The notes beneath the pieces are model-generated. The model made no database searches. It worked only from the letters and a program-made list of their open reading frames with translations, and was not told where the DNA came from. Source: Timema cristinae (Eukaryota; Arthropoda; Insecta; Phasmatodea; Timematidae). From it: DNA of 64,000 nt. The stretch's first letter is position 1, and the number at the start of each line of letters is the position of its first letter. The stretch is taken from positions 15,142,376 to 15,206,375 of the forward strand of contig JBCFYV010011135.1 in NCBI GenBank assembly GCA_039000515.1, given 5' to 3'. Shown piece by piece: positions 13,086 to 24,956 of the stretch. A program made the position numbers and the translations under genes.

Positions 13086-14860
13086 ATAATTTAATTCATA
13101 ATTTTAATCACCCCACCTCTCACAAACTCGCCGCCTTTAATAGCCTGGTCTACCGACTACTAAATATAACACCCAATAAATCCAACTCTAGAACCGAGCT
13201 CAAAAACATTAAAAAAATACCCACCAACAATGGTTATTCCCATTCCCTAATTTACAAAATCATAAACAAACAAAAGAAGAAAATAAAAACACACAATTTT
13301 TCGACTACCCTTAAGAGTAATAGCCATAACTGTTCAAATGAAAAAAGGAAACTCATCGCATCACAAACATCATTAAGAAATATAATCCTAATATCGCTTT
13401 TTCCACTAACAACACCGTAAAGAAAAACCTTAGCAACAGCAATCTAAACAACACTGATAAATTTAACAAAAACGGTGTTTACAAAATTACATGTGAATGT
13501 AATAGCATCTATATTGGCCAGACTGGTAACAGTTTTAAAGTCCACTATTAAGAGGACATCTCAGATTTCATACATAATAGAACCACACAAAATTTGCTGA
13601 TCATCTCAAATATTCTAACCACCATCCTAAACCTATTGAACAATGCATGGCACCCCTCCACTTCGCACATAGAAGAACTAAATTAAATAATACTTAATTT
13701 CTTTTATTCAAGCTGCTTTAATCCAAAATAAATCCATCATCAACGAACAACTGCAACAACCTAACCAAATTCTCATAAACTCAATAACACATCTCCCCAA
13801 ACATATTAAAATCCTTTAACCTTTCGCTTTCCTGCTCAACCCCCCCCCCCCCCCTCCCGTCCCCTCCAACGTAGTTAATGACCCAATCGAGCCGGTGTCG
13901 AGAAGATTCGTTTACCTTCCTTCCCATTTATCTTTTATTTGTAATTTCCATCCCAGCCTTTTGTTATTTTCTTTTCTGTATCTTTATCCCCCCCCCCCCA
14001 CAACTGTTTTAATATCGCGGTATGTTTACCTTCATCACCATGGCAACTCTCACGACATTCTTATGTTTTTCACTCTATTCAGCTTGTTTTAACTCACACG
14101 CACTCACTCCCTATATTCTGCTCAGGACATCAACATCGCTCTCACAATACGACCTTGGTAAGCTTTTTGTTTATGGTTTTTCATCTACATAATTTTCTAT
14201 CTGTTATATTTTACTTTTCTCTATAACTTTATCGCTTTTCATTCTGGCTTATAAAATATTTTTCATTTAATCTCGTTTTCAGTGCCATGATTATGATACC
14301 GTGTATCGAAACATATTGGCCATAAATTAATCGATGTAACACGCCAATGCCAACCAAGGAGGAAGGGAATCCAATACATGTTAAAGACTTCGTACCATCG
14401 TCTAAATTAAATGTTAATAATTTATCTTATACCACTTTCTTATATTTTATAATTCCATTACTTAATACTTTCAAATGTTTACACATGCCTAATTTATTCT
14501 ATGTCTGTTTTGATTTTTATCCAATATTATTTTCGTTAATTTATTACTTTAAATATTGTATATGTGGTTATATAAATGTTTTTATGATGAAGGTTATTAC
14601 TTGACCTGATGGTATTCTTCAATGACAATTTTAAAATTCAACATGTTATCATATACTTTTAAGCTTATAAAAGCGTAGATGGTATGTTTCTCTATTACTA
14701 TTATATTATAATTCACATTTTATCAAATGTATCTTTTTTAACTTGCTTTATTATTCAACCTACCACAAGTGTAATTTTAACTTTAAAGGGCATCGAAGTC
14801 TTAACTACAATTTTATTACTCCTTAATTACCAAATTTTTATGAATGTTTTCTAGAATGAT
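13086..14860 (+). pseudogene. Penelope-like element, plus copy: 5'-truncated, GIY-YIG region
   Basis: Homologous to the minus copy but truncated at its 5' end, starting near the sequence for LAAFNSLVYRLL. The endonuclease core reads VYKITCECNSIYIGQTG (about 13471-13525), followed by VHY and then a stop where the other arm has Lys. There are further frameshifts, and a homopolymer (poly C about 13841-13852 and 13989-13997) at the positions matching G runs of the other arm. Non-functional. Confidence 0.85.
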
Positions 14861-14872
14861 CTAAGTATATAT

Positions 14873-15104
14873 GCCAAATTTTAGTTTTCTATGTAGTCTT
14901 TGTTTCTAAGCTACTTGAGCCCAAGGTTGTGAGAATAAAATGTTTCCTAGAATAAAGCAGTTTTTCTAAGATGGTGAGGGGGAGTGATTCAACTGAATAC
15001 TCGCGTGACTGTCTCACCAGTTATACATCCCGTGTTTGATCGAAGATAATTACTCGACGTAATATATATTTAATTTAAAAACCCTAATTAGTTACTGGGG
15101 CAAC
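14873..15104. repeat. Right part of the repeat split by the Penelope insertion
   Basis: Starts with GCCAAATTTTAGTTTTC directly after the right target duplication, as expected if it continues the repeat interrupted at 11127. No gene seen. Confidence 0.45.
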
Positions 15105-16305
15105 TTTACGTACTTACTGACAGAAGTACCCGACGTTTTCTTGGGTAGGCCTACATTGAATTTCGTGGTTACCCCGGACAACGTTTTGCTACCAACATAA
15201 AGAACAAACAAACTTTTCATTTTGTTTCTTCCCACTAAGTTCTAATTATTGTACTTACTTACTTTATGGCATTAGGAACTCAAAAGTTCTCGCCACACTT
15301 AAAAAAGTATTCCTCCTATCCCTATCCTGAGATAGCTCTATACAGTATAGCTCAGGTCCATTATAATATTATCCTCCCATCTGCATCTGGGTCTTTCCAC
15401 TGGTCTCTTCCCATTGGCCCTACCAGTCAGTGCTTTGATGGTACATGTCCTACCCACCATATCTGCGAAATTTAATTACCTTAACAATATCTGTTAATGA
15501 GCACAGGATATGTAGCTCCTCACAATTTAACCTCCTCCACTCCCTACTATCATAATCCATTTTTGGACCTACAATCTTCATAAGCGCCTTGTTTTCGAAC
15601 ACCTTAAGGTAGTTTCATCATGTAAGGTTCAAGACCATGTTTAGCACCCATAGAGAGCAACAGGTAAAATTATTTTTTGTACATTCCTTTACAGCCGGCG
15701 AGATGTCAACAACTAACTGACCGAATAATAGTTAGCATTTCCAGACTGTGTTATTTTCATAATTTCTAATCTAATACTATTATTGCTAGTTAAAATTGTA
15801 CTTAAATATTTGAACTCTATAAGTCTATCAAATTATATGTTGTTCGCAATAATATTCAAACTATTTTTTCAGCGTTCATTTATAAACCTATTTAATTATT
15901 TTCCTTAATTAATTTAAAAAAAATCCAATCGAAATTTTAAATTTCCTATTTCAAGGTGCACAATGTACCCTTTATGTCTTTGTAACGGAAATAAGATAAA
16001 TTTTTTGTTTGTAATGTTAAATTGTGCTTAGATACTAATTTTACCAAACATCGCTTGAGTAGATATGTTTACTATCAATTTTGATCTTTTAATCTTTAAG
16101 TAAACTAACACGTGATTTGGACGTGATTTTTATAGCTGTTACTTTGAAACAAAATGGTATAAGTAAATTTTAATTATTCAATGAACTATGTGTGTGTACC
16201 CATGCCAGATTTAAAGTCAGCTGGTACAGGGTTTTGGGCGTGAAGAGGAACAGACTTACGATAGACAGACGGACAAACATTTCATTTCTATAACACACCG
16301 GGAGG
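15105..16305 (+). repeat. Interspersed repeat with nested LINE fragment
   Basis: The start 'AGAAGTACCCGACG' and the end around 16190-16300 ('AGACAGACGGACAAACA') resemble the two ends of a common dispersed invertebrate repeat. The middle is interrupted by a minus-strand LINE fragment at 15246-15700. No protein-coding gene seen. Confidence 0.45.
15246..15700 (-). pseudogene. Non-LTR retrotransposon 3' end (RT C-terminal remnant)
   Basis: On the minus strand, from about 15700, broken frames show VALYGC, T-W-S-LTLHDE, an EWRRLNCEELHILCS-like stretch and VGHVPSKH. These match the C-terminal pattern 'LYGCETW ... EWRRLHNEEL ... WAGHVARM' common in arthropod LINE reverse transcriptases. It ends with the 3' tail containing 'CCTAATGCCATA', shared with 51893-51995, 54240-54315 and 63740-63850. 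Several frameshifts and stops. Clade not assigned. Confidence 0.75.
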
Positions 16306-16411
16306 CAACAATAGATTATTATACAACACATCGTTATATTGCATTTTCTATTAACATCCTAATATTTCAGTGTTTGTAAACATTACAGATATGATATTAT
16401 AATGACACGCA

Positions 16412-16440
16412 TACTATATATATATATATATATATATATT
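16412..16440. repeat. (TA)n microsatellite
   Basis: A pure TA run of about 26 bases. Frames reading Ile-Tyr repeats here are artefacts. Confidence 0.9.
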
Positions 16441-16641
16441 TTATCACCACGTCTTTATACTCATTCGGGTTCTGTTAATTACTCTAAAGTGTTAGGGATA
16501 AGGGCATCCGTATTTGTTGAAGAGAGAGTGGGAAACAGTTTATCAAAATCTATCCTCAGTAGACCCGACGAAGACTCGATTTAAATGTTATCAAACAACA
16601 GTTTAACACTTCAGGTTTGTTATAGTACTGAGAATATTGTA

Positions 16642-16890
16642 ACACACATCGGTGGCCAAATGGTCTAACGCACTAGTCTCACTCTAGACTAGACTGCTGA
16701 GAACGAGGAGATCGTGGTTCGCTCTCGGTCGGGTGTACTGTGGGTGTTTTTCACTAAATGTGTTAACACTATCTTTCCAGGAAATTGGGTGCGCTTCATC
16801 TAAATTACACTTTACTCCTATAAGAACCCATTGGAATAATTAGTACATGGACGTATAACTCGAACGAATAGTAAGACGGGGTGCGTTTAG
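16642..16890 (+). mobile_element. tRNA-derived SINE, diverged
   Basis: Head 'GGTGGCCAAATGGTCTAACGC', B-box-like GGTTCGCTCTC, 'GGTCGGGTGTACTG', body and tail 'GAACGAATAGTAAGACGGGG' parallel the family-1 consensus with a different head subtype. Older than the 29-kb copies. Confidence 0.8.
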
Positions 16891-17252
16891 AATATACAGG
16901 TTGTAATTTTGTGTTTTGAAACAATGTTTTACAACTTGTTGGAAAATTAATTGAATAATGTTTGAAAACTTTGTAGTCTTAAAACAGATTTCATGTTTTA
17001 CAACACGTTTCACGTTGGGTGGCGGTAAATATCAAAGAAACATTTGAGATTAAAACATTTTGAACAAATAGAGGTCAGTCTGTACTGTCGAAAGTTTGTG
17101 ATAATCCTTCTCAACTGTAATAGCATCCCTAAATGATGTATTTTCTTTCTATAGTTAACTATCATCATCTTATATATAATCTGATAAGCCCGTTTTCAGT
17201 AATACAGCTTATTAGGAAATGGTTGAACAGATTTGACAAACTCCGCACTAGG

Positions 17253-18560
17253 CCCGCAAATTCAAATATAGAAACTGTGGCACCTTAAACGGGCGGTCGC
17301 ATAGTGCTAATTTCGAGTCCAATATGGTTTGAAGGCATATATCGAAATAACGCAGAACCGGGATCCACACTTGTGAAGGGTTGCTGTATACATGTAGAAC
17401 TATTATTCCCACCATGTGTGCTAGTTCCGCAGATTCAAATATAGAAACTGTGGTACCTTAAATGAGCGCCCAACAGATTTTATTTGGTTAATATAGTTTA
17501 AAAGCAATCAATCTGAAAATAACTGCAGAACCAGGTTCCACGACTATGCAGGGTCTCTTTTTACACCGATAAATATAATTCCCAACATGTGTGATCATTC
17601 CGCAGATTCAAATATAGAAACTGTGGCGCCTTAAACATGGCGGTACTGTAGAGGAGTAATATCTGACTTGAAATACATATAATTCGATAATAACGTCGAA
17701 CCCAGGCTCCACATTAATGCAGGGTTATTATAGACATGTAGAACTATGATCTTCACATGTGTGCTCATTCCGCAGATTCAAATACTATAAAACTGTGACA
17801 CCTTAAACGAGCGGTTGCACAGTGCTAATTTTGAGTCCAAATGATTTTAAGGCATATATTTAAAATAACGTCAGTACCAGGATCCACACGTAAGTAGGTG
17901 GATGTATACATGTAGAACTATTATTCCCCTCCATGTGTGCTAGTTCCGCAGATTTAAATATAGAAACTGTGGTAGCTTAAATGAGCACCTAACAGATTTG
18001 TATTTGGTTAATATAAGTTTAAAAGCAATCAATCTGAAAATAACGGCAGGGCCAGGTTCCATGACTATGCGGGTCTCTTTTTACACCTATAACTATAATT
18101 CCCAACATGTGTGATCATTCCGCAGATTCAAATAAGAAACTGTGGCGCCTTAAACATAGCGGTACTGTAGAGGAGTAATATCTGACTTGAAATACATATA
18201 ATTCGATAATAACGTCGACCCAGGCTCCACACTAAATGCAGGGTCATTATAGACATATAGAACTATGATCTTCACCCTGTGTGCTCTTCCGCAGATTCAA
18301 ATATATAAACTGTGACACCTTAAACGAGCGGTTGCACAGTGCTAATTTTGAGTCCAATATGATTTTAAGGCATATATTTAAAATAACGTCAGTACCAGGA
18401 TCCACACTTATGTAGGGTGTGACATGTATAACTATTATTCCCACCATGTGTGCTAGCTCCGCAGATTCAAATAGAGAAACTGTGGTACCTTAAATTAGCG
18501 CCCAACAGCTTTGTATTCGGTTAATATAGTTTAAAGGCAAGCTTCCATAATATTCTTGTG
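17253..18560 (+). repeat. ~172-bp tandem array with three-unit higher-order structure
   Basis: Eight unit starts marked by 'CCGCAGATTCAAATA' are seen at about 17256, 17428, 17600, 17770, 17946, 18120, 18290 and 18461, spaced about 172 bp. Three unit types recur in order. Type B ('TGAGCGCCCAACAGATTT') lies at 17428, 17946 and 18461. Type C ('GGCGGTACTGTAGAGGAG') lies at 17600 and 18120. Type D ('GTGCTAATTTTGAGTCC') lies at 17770 and 18290, with a D-like unit first at 17256. The period between like units is about 515-520 bp, so the array grew by copying three-unit blocks. Confidence 0.9.
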
Positions 18561-18770
18561 ATCCTAGTGCATTCTATGAAAGGTTTTTAAACTAATATTT
18601 GACTCTAAGAGCTATTCTCTATCTATATTATATATAAAATATATATATATATATTTTTTTCTGCCATCTATTAGAATTTTGGAATTACATTTTTCTCGGT
18701 TTATTTATTTATTTTTCTAATGTTGGTTAATAACGGTTAATTTTTGTTGATGTGTGAACTTCTGGGAGCT
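18561..18770 (+). repeat. Non-tandem right flank of the 172-bp element
   Basis: Includes 'TCTAATGTTGGTTAA' and 'GCCATCTATTAGAATTTTGG', which recur in reverse complement at 8620-8700 next to the inverted array. This ties the two arrays to one dispersed element. Confidence 0.75.
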
Positions 18771-20268
18771 CATTAATGTCAACTTGACATAACAGACAAA
18801 TATATTATTTTGTAATTAAAATAATAAAACTGATTTATGGTACATTTTTCTGTTAGATAATTGTGTCACGCTGAAAATTCATTAATAACACCTTGATATG
18901 ATTTCAGTTTGATTTTAGAGGAATTTCTAAAATGTGAGCACCATATTATTGAGGTTATGTTTTAATATTTCATGCAAGGTTACCACTTTACATGTTGTTT
19001 TCAGACGTTACTAGCTCATTTAAAAGTATCACAAAAAAAACACGTTATTTTATTAAGTGTTGCACATAAACTTAAAAAATATTACCATTGTAAATTACAA
19101 TTTATTAGGTCTAACTAGGTACGCTTATGATTATATATTAATTTTCCCATTATACTCTATAGGCCAAACAAAGATATAGCTCTTTTTTCATGAAATAGTG
19201 ACTATTATCACGTCTCAGTTCTAGTAAGTATACTTTAATACTGAATATTAAAATAATATTATTTTATTTGAAACATAACACTGAAATAATATATTAAGCT
19301 TAAATCTTACTATTAACAATCAAAACAAAAAATTGAAACATGCCAATATTTAAAGTAACTTTCTTATAATATATACAAAGATAATACTATGAACCATTTA
19401 TAACTTAATAGCCCCTTGTTATTGAACATGTCTCACATGTGATAGTATATTCCATTCACATAGGTTTTTACCTGGATGACAGTTCGAAAATCATATGTTT
19501 AGGTTTTGTGTTGCCAACACTTTAAAAGATCACAGTTTTGTTATAAATGTAAAGATCTTCAATTACCTGTTATATAGTACATTTAAAATAATAAACTTAA
19601 GTTTTCTCATACTATTTAATTATTTAAAATAATTTCTTTTTATCCAACTCGAAACAATATTTTAACATAATTAAAAGTACTTATTTTTCGTTTTGGAACG
19701 TTACTGATTTGTGTAATATAGTGCACACATCAATATTTTTAATACAGGAAATCGATATTCTACTTGGAAAAGAGAAAATTGTCATTTTTTTACATACAAT
19801 AAATAATTTTATGATTATTTTATCTTATTTTGAAATATTGAAACTGAATAAAATATCTTCATCAACTGCGTGTCTGCATCATTGTAAAAAACTTGTTTAT
19901 CGTTATGTTCAATCATATGGCTTAGATTCGTCTGTTGCCATTTTGAAGCTATGTTTGTTAGAAGTTTTTGTGAAAGTGATGTTAATATATTTTTTAAGGA
20001 GAATAAAACTATAAATAAACTTTGTGTCCGACCTCAAATAAATATATAAATAATATTGGCCTAAATTACTGTGGTTAGCTATCACATTAATATATTACCA
20101 TCTGTTTTCATTACAGTGATTCAAAGTGATAGATGTCGCTGTTGGCATAGTAATATATTAGGGATTACTTCTAGTAACATTTCGAGCTGTCATCCAGCTA
20201 AACTTAGCTCGTGAATGACTTATAAGTAGCAAACTGCCAAAGAGTTACACAATATGCAATACACATAC
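18771..20268. other. AT-rich non-coding stretch
   Basis: A 101-codon open frame exists at 19709-20014 (+) but shows no recognisable motif, and its hydrophobic, AT-driven composition looks incidental. Nothing else supported. Confidence 0.45.
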
Positions 20269-20346
20269 CTTTTCTTTTAACAATTGTGTTAAACCGTTTT
20301 CATCTCCACGTTCAATAGGACTTCTTAGACATGCACAGTAGGCATA
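20269..20346 (-). CDS. Orphan candidate exon, unidentified gene
   Basis: A 78-nt stretch open in phase 0 (26 codons, starting YAYCACLRSPIERG, ending QLLKEK) with a near-ideal minus-strand acceptor (polypyrimidine CTCTACTTTTCTTAG, a CTTAAC branch-point-like motif about 30 nt upstream) and a consensus donor AAG|GTATGT. I do not recognise the product and could not find partner exons nearby. It may belong to an unseen minus-strand gene, be an alternative exon of the CCCH-repeat gene downstream, or be a chance match. Confidence 0.45.
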
Positions 20347-21250
20347 CTAAGAAAAGTAGAGCACAATAGGTTAAGAGAGTTTATAAATTTTATTGCATGA
20401 TAAAATTAATATCAAGGCCCTATTCACCTAAGTAATGGGATTTAGCTTAACCATGTTATCTATAATATTTAAAAAGAATCACTTTGAGAACTCACACATT
20501 TTTATCTGCTTGGACCTAACTAAATAGACCTAGCCTATTTGTAAAACTCCAAACCTTCTGTAAAAACCTTTCAATTAAACACATTTATGCCCACTATGTA
20601 AATGAAACTATACAAAGCTTAGTTTTCATGCTTATCAATCATTTGAAGTTAATTTTAACACTTATTTTTATTTATATGATAATTAATTACATGATCCAAA
20701 GAGCTAGAGCTCATTTATAGGACTATGGATTTAAAATAATTGAAATTTCACATGAATTTAAATTTTAAACTATTTAAAGACATATATGAATATTTTATCA
20801 CGGGAGAAAAAAAGCAAAATAAAAAAACAAATAGACAACAAAACCAGTTCACTGTTAACAGATAAAATAATTTTGAAATATGTTGTGATAATATTGATGA
20901 ATGCATTTTTTCAATAAACATTAAAAAAATATATATTTGAAAATATTAAAAATAAAATAATAAATAATAATAATAACAATATTAATAATACATAAATAAT
21001 AAATTCAATCACAACTGGAAACCTCACCAAGTAATACATTGAAATAGCATCTTAAAAGTTTTAGTGCGAAGTAATATGTATATTTTAGTGGAATTTATGA
21101 ATATATATATTAATAAACTATCCCATAATATCATTTTCATTTATTTTAAATATTTAATGTGCTCTTTTTGAACTGAATGATTATATTTATTAGTATAAGA
21201 TAATTTATATAAGCTAGAGAGAAAGGGCCCACAAATTTTAGCCAGAAATG
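20347..21250. other. AT-rich non-coding stretch
   Basis: Very AT-rich with poly(A)-like runs. No gene or classifiable repeat seen. Confidence 0.5.
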
Positions 21251-21254
21251 GTAT

Positions 21255-21470
21255 ATTCACTTGACCTTCAGGATTCTTTTACATGTCAAAATCGACATGA
21301 GACAGACAACTTTATTTCCCCTTTGAAGTACGATAGGCAATGTTGTGCCACGGATTTCTATCACTCCAGGAATATTCGTCGACTGGGTTTGAAAAACCAC
21401 AACCGTTGAAGCCTGAGGTAAAAATGCTACCCCTAGACCACCAAGGTTGATCCAAGCTAACAAAACATGA
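21255..21470 (-). mobile_element. tRNA-like SINE remnant, minus orientation
   Basis: On the minus strand the head reads 'GGTGGTCTAGGGGTAGC' and then 'TTTCAAACCCAGTCG', resembling A- and B-box regions of a tRNA-derived SINE. The open frame across it is not a gene. Confidence 0.5.
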
Positions 21471-21974
21471 CCTTTGTAATTAATTTTTTACCAAGTTGGA
21501 AATGATATTACTATAGTATTAAGTTAAAATAAACTATTTGATATAGGATCATGTGTTCATGAATATGATTGGAAATTAGTAGCCTGTGCCAATAAAGTAG
21601 TCCTATTTTATGTAAAGCATTTGGTTTCCACATGAAAGGTTATGTCTCAATGATACACTAAGAGATAAAAAATTGGAAAAAATTGTTTTAGTTAATTATC
21701 GATTGTCTTTTCTGAGAAAATCTTATTTCATAATGCTTTTTGGAAATCTACTGAACTGTGCTGTACCCGTACCGTACGCCAAGTCACAAATCTTATAGAT
21801 CAGTGGTTTCCACCACCGCCACCTTGGTTCCATAAACACATCGCTTGTTCCCTTTATCCTACTTTTTTAGAATGCAATAATATATTTAATCCAAGTAGAG
21901 ATTTTTAGTTTGCTTAATTAAACAAAATTGATTAATTTTACCCAAGGATAACAGATTTTCAAAATTCAATATTC

Positions 21975-22270
21975 ATTTATTATTATTATTAGCACCGCGT
22001 CTTACTACCCCTTCGGGTTGTACATACTTACCTAATGTGTAATGGTAGGGTGATTGTGAGATGAAATGGAGGACCTACAGTTTAATGTGGGATCCGAACC
22101 ACGGTGAAGGCCTTAGCATTTCATACATTCACAAGTTGTGATTAATACACATCTTGTCAGAGGTGAAGGAAGGGTTTGGTAATCAGATAAATCTTGCCGG
22201 GACCGAGGATTGAACCCCGGACCCCAGCATAGAGGTCTGACACCTTACCCCTAGACCCCAGGTCACCCCA
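21975..22270 (-). mobile_element. tRNA-derived SINE, family 2, minus orientation
   Basis: The tail at the left (rc of 'AACCCGAAGGGGTAGTAAGACGC') is shared with family 1, but the body and head differ. The head on the minus strand reads 'TGGGGTCTAGGGGTAAGG' and 'GGGGTTCAATCCTCGG'. The same body ('GTGTAATGGTAGGGTGATTG') recurs at 59855-60020. Confidence 0.8.
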
Positions 22271-22317
22271 ATATTCATTTAATAAATATCTTAGATATCA
22301 CATTTAGTAAATACATC

Positions 22318-22440
22318 ACAATACCTTTCCTGGCAATTGGGAGGTCCTTTCGCTCTTGTTCGTAGAAATTCTCACCATACTGATATAACCAACCAATTCA
22401 GAAAGTGCACATTAATTACCACAAATAAAAAAAATTAATA
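22318..22440 (+). mobile_element. SINE family 3, 3' fragment
   Basis: 'AATACCTTTCCTGGCAATTG' through 'AAAGTGCACATTAATTACC' and an A-rich tail match the 3' half of the longer copy at 25030-25347. Only the tail half is present here. Confidence 0.75.
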
Positions 22441-24385
22441 AAATAGAGTAAGACTTGGACCTACATTCTTAATGTGATAGCTGGATTTAATGAGGTGATG
22501 CCATTTTTCAGGTTGTAACACCCTCGTTGCATAGTGCCCCCCCCCCCCCCCCCTTGGGTAATACCAGCACACTTTAGAGGTTAGTACATCCCACTTTGGG
22601 AGCCACTGTTCTCTAGCCTGTTGCATTTAAACCCTTTTTGGAGTCTTTAAGGTTCCATGAGCATACTCTTTTTTGTAATATATAATTACTTAATACAAAG
22701 GGCCCGGTAAGCCTTGCCGGCAGGACTGTGGGGTTGGTACGCAAAGCCTTTGACACTGACTCCTACTGCTACATGTTTCTACTCGTCAACTCCAACTCTA
22801 AATGGATAATGTGTATTAATACTTTATTATCCCCTCATTTTCCTACCTTTTTGGGTTACATGCATATATTAATTAGTAATAACAAATTTACTTCATTAAA
22901 ATGCTTCGATACAAATGACTTCATAGGGACATTCTTTGGTATTGTTAATTTATATTTAAATAGATTTATCAATCAAAATTACAAACATTGGCCCTAAAAT
23001 AAAAATGTATTTTAAATAAAATATTTAATAATTTGAAGATAGAGTCAGAGTTATTACATTTTTACAGACTCTAGCTCTACCCGAAATTGCTTACGACTCA
23101 GACTCCACAGCTCTGGCCGTGATACTTCAATTTTATCTGCAATAAGCCTTAGGTTTATACCTAGAAGAGTGTAGAAGGGCTCACACTCGGATAGAAATGA
23201 CGATCTGCTGTATTATCTAACTAAACCCTGTCCAAGACAAGCACAGGCAAAAAAAAAAAAAAACCCCACCCTAACACCATTCTGTGGAACACCAAGCGCC
23301 TGTGGTGGGAAACAATCATACCATCTCTTGGGCACCCTATGCCCATCGGAATATGAACCCTGAGTTTTTCAGACCCTCAACCTCTTCTAGTTGAAGATCC
23401 ATACCTGATTGGGCTGCTCTTGAAACCTGTGCCATTACCTAGCCCTTGATGAGAGTAGTTGGCCCCTTCATAGGTTGCTGCATGCGTCACATGAAGGGGT
23501 AGGAAACTCTGCTTTAAGTATAAGCTAGCCTTCATTTCCCGAGACATTGGCCTTAAGTTGCCCAGGGAGGGGGGGGGGGGTACCTTACATAGATTTTCTG
23601 ACCAGCTACCCTCGATCAAACCGGTTTGGCATCGCAATCACTTAGTGTATGTTGGATGGGGGACATCATTTCCCCACCCCCACACAAAACTTTAGTTGCC
23701 CAACCTGCTGTCCGGTTTGTCAGGCCAACCAGCAAGAAGAGAAGTGTCCCACGGGTCTCCATAAGGAGGCATCTCGGAGGGATTTTTTTTTTATATAGAT
23801 AACCCAAACAGGCAGGTTGTTCACACATCTATTTTGGACAGCGTCTTGAGTTGATGTGTATCACACAAGGGAAGAACCACTTGCTCAGTCATCAGGAACG
23901 GACAACACCAGACCTGGCATACACCCCTGTGGAAGTTACATTCTCACATAATGTCATCTTCTGACACCTTAGCAGCAACACTAATGTTTGGTCAATTTCC
24001 CTCCAAGCTTCGAATTTTTTTACAACCATGTCATGTGGTTGTATGGCCACAATTTCCTCAGTTTCTTTGGCTTATTTAGAAAAATTACCCTCCCCCACCC
24101 TTCCAACACCTCACCCCTATGAATAAAATAGTTTCCAATAGTATTGGCTGACACTGGTTTCATGACATGACTAAGAAATTCAGGGGTCTATAATATAAGC
24201 CTATATATATTTACCAAATTATTTGCACTCATTTTAAGTTTTAGTGATGTTGTAATTAGTTGGAAATAAAAGACCCTAAAAATAAAAAAACAAATGATAC
24301 TATAACCAAAGCGATGATTTCAACAACTTTTTTTTACATGTAGGCCCCTATTAGTTTAAGTCAGTCCTTGACATAAAAATAATAA
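22441..24385. other. Non-coding stretch with simple-sequence runs
   Basis: Contains a poly(C) run at 22538-22554, a poly(A) run near 23250 and a poly(G) run near 23569-23580. Sequence around 23060-23430 looks like old repeat material. Frames here have no recognisable family. Confidence 0.45.
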
Positions 24386-24884
24386 TACAGTCGAGTCTTG
24401 GTAACTCAACACTCGATTACTCGACATTTCGTGTAACTCGACATGCACACGTGGATACAGTCGTTGGTGCCGGTGATCACAATCCAAGGTCATTCAACTG
24501 TATAACCTCTCAGTTTGTGTAACTCAAGTGGTACAGTCATGCTGTGATTTACAATTCACTAATGTGTTATTCAAATCAATACAATATTATATATACAGTA
24601 CTGTACTGCATTTCTCTATATTACACATATGTATATACACCATTAGATTAACACATCATAAATATATTGTACTGTATACATATTACTGTTACTGTGCCAT
24701 ACAATAGTATAGTACAGTACAAATGTACCTATAATATTCAATACTGTACTGTGATCCATCCTTGTTTAGTAAACATGACATAGTAAACAAGCACCTTATG
24801 CGAATTCATTCGTAAAACTCGACATTTCAATAACTCGACACCATCTCAGTCCACATTGAGTCGAGTTTCCGATACGCTACTGTA
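24386..24884. mobile_element. pogo/Tigger-like MITE
   Basis: Diverged terminal inverted repeats face each other: left TACAGTCGAGTCTTGGTAAC, right (reverse complement) TACAGTAGCGTATCGGAAAC, with TA at both ends as for Tc1/mariner/pogo elements. 'ACTCGACATT'-type subrepeats lie just inside each end. No transposase remains. Confidence 0.7.
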
Positions 24885-24906
24885 CTACACAAATTATAAA
24901 ATTATC

Positions 24907-24956
24907 GAGCGTATAACCCGAACGGGTAGTAAGACACGGTGCTAAATATTATTATT
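24907..24956 (+). mobile_element. 50-bp 5'-truncated SINE tail with target duplications
   Basis: Only the last ~50 bp of the family-1 SINE is present (AACCCGAACGGGTAGTAAGA and (ATT)n), yet it is bounded by a perfect 11-bp duplication ATAAAATTATC at 24896-24906 and 24957-24967. It is thus a complete insertion event of a severely 5'-truncated copy, as expected from target-primed reverse transcription. Confidence 0.85.

Larger units (their letters stand above)
11128..14860. mobile_element. Two head-to-head Penelope-like element copies in one insertion
   Basis: Two truncated copies of a Penelope-like retroelement are joined 5' to 5' near 13085, forming a giant inverted repeat with arms of about 1.7 kb (11137-12862 against 13103-14812). 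The pair is bounded by a 12-bp direct repeat CTAAGTATATAT at 11116-11127 and 14861-14872, consistent with target-site duplication from a single insertion. The left copy (minus strand) reaches further into the reverse transcriptase than the right copy. Both carry the GIY-YIG endonuclease region. Penelope-like elements are known for unusual tandem and inverted copy arrangements. Confidence 0.85.

Noticed and set aside
14347..14604. 85-codon hydrophobic ORF
   Set aside because: Lies in the AT-rich outer part of the Penelope arm; the matching part of the other arm is not conserved as a protein.
17253..18560. CRISPR-like array because of regular repeats
   Set aside because: Units are ~172 bp, contiguous and diverging along their whole length, in a eukaryotic context; they are tandem repeats, not repeat-spacer structure.
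19709..20014. 101-codon plus-strand ORF
   Set aside because: AT-driven composition, no splice or family signal, no support beyond length.
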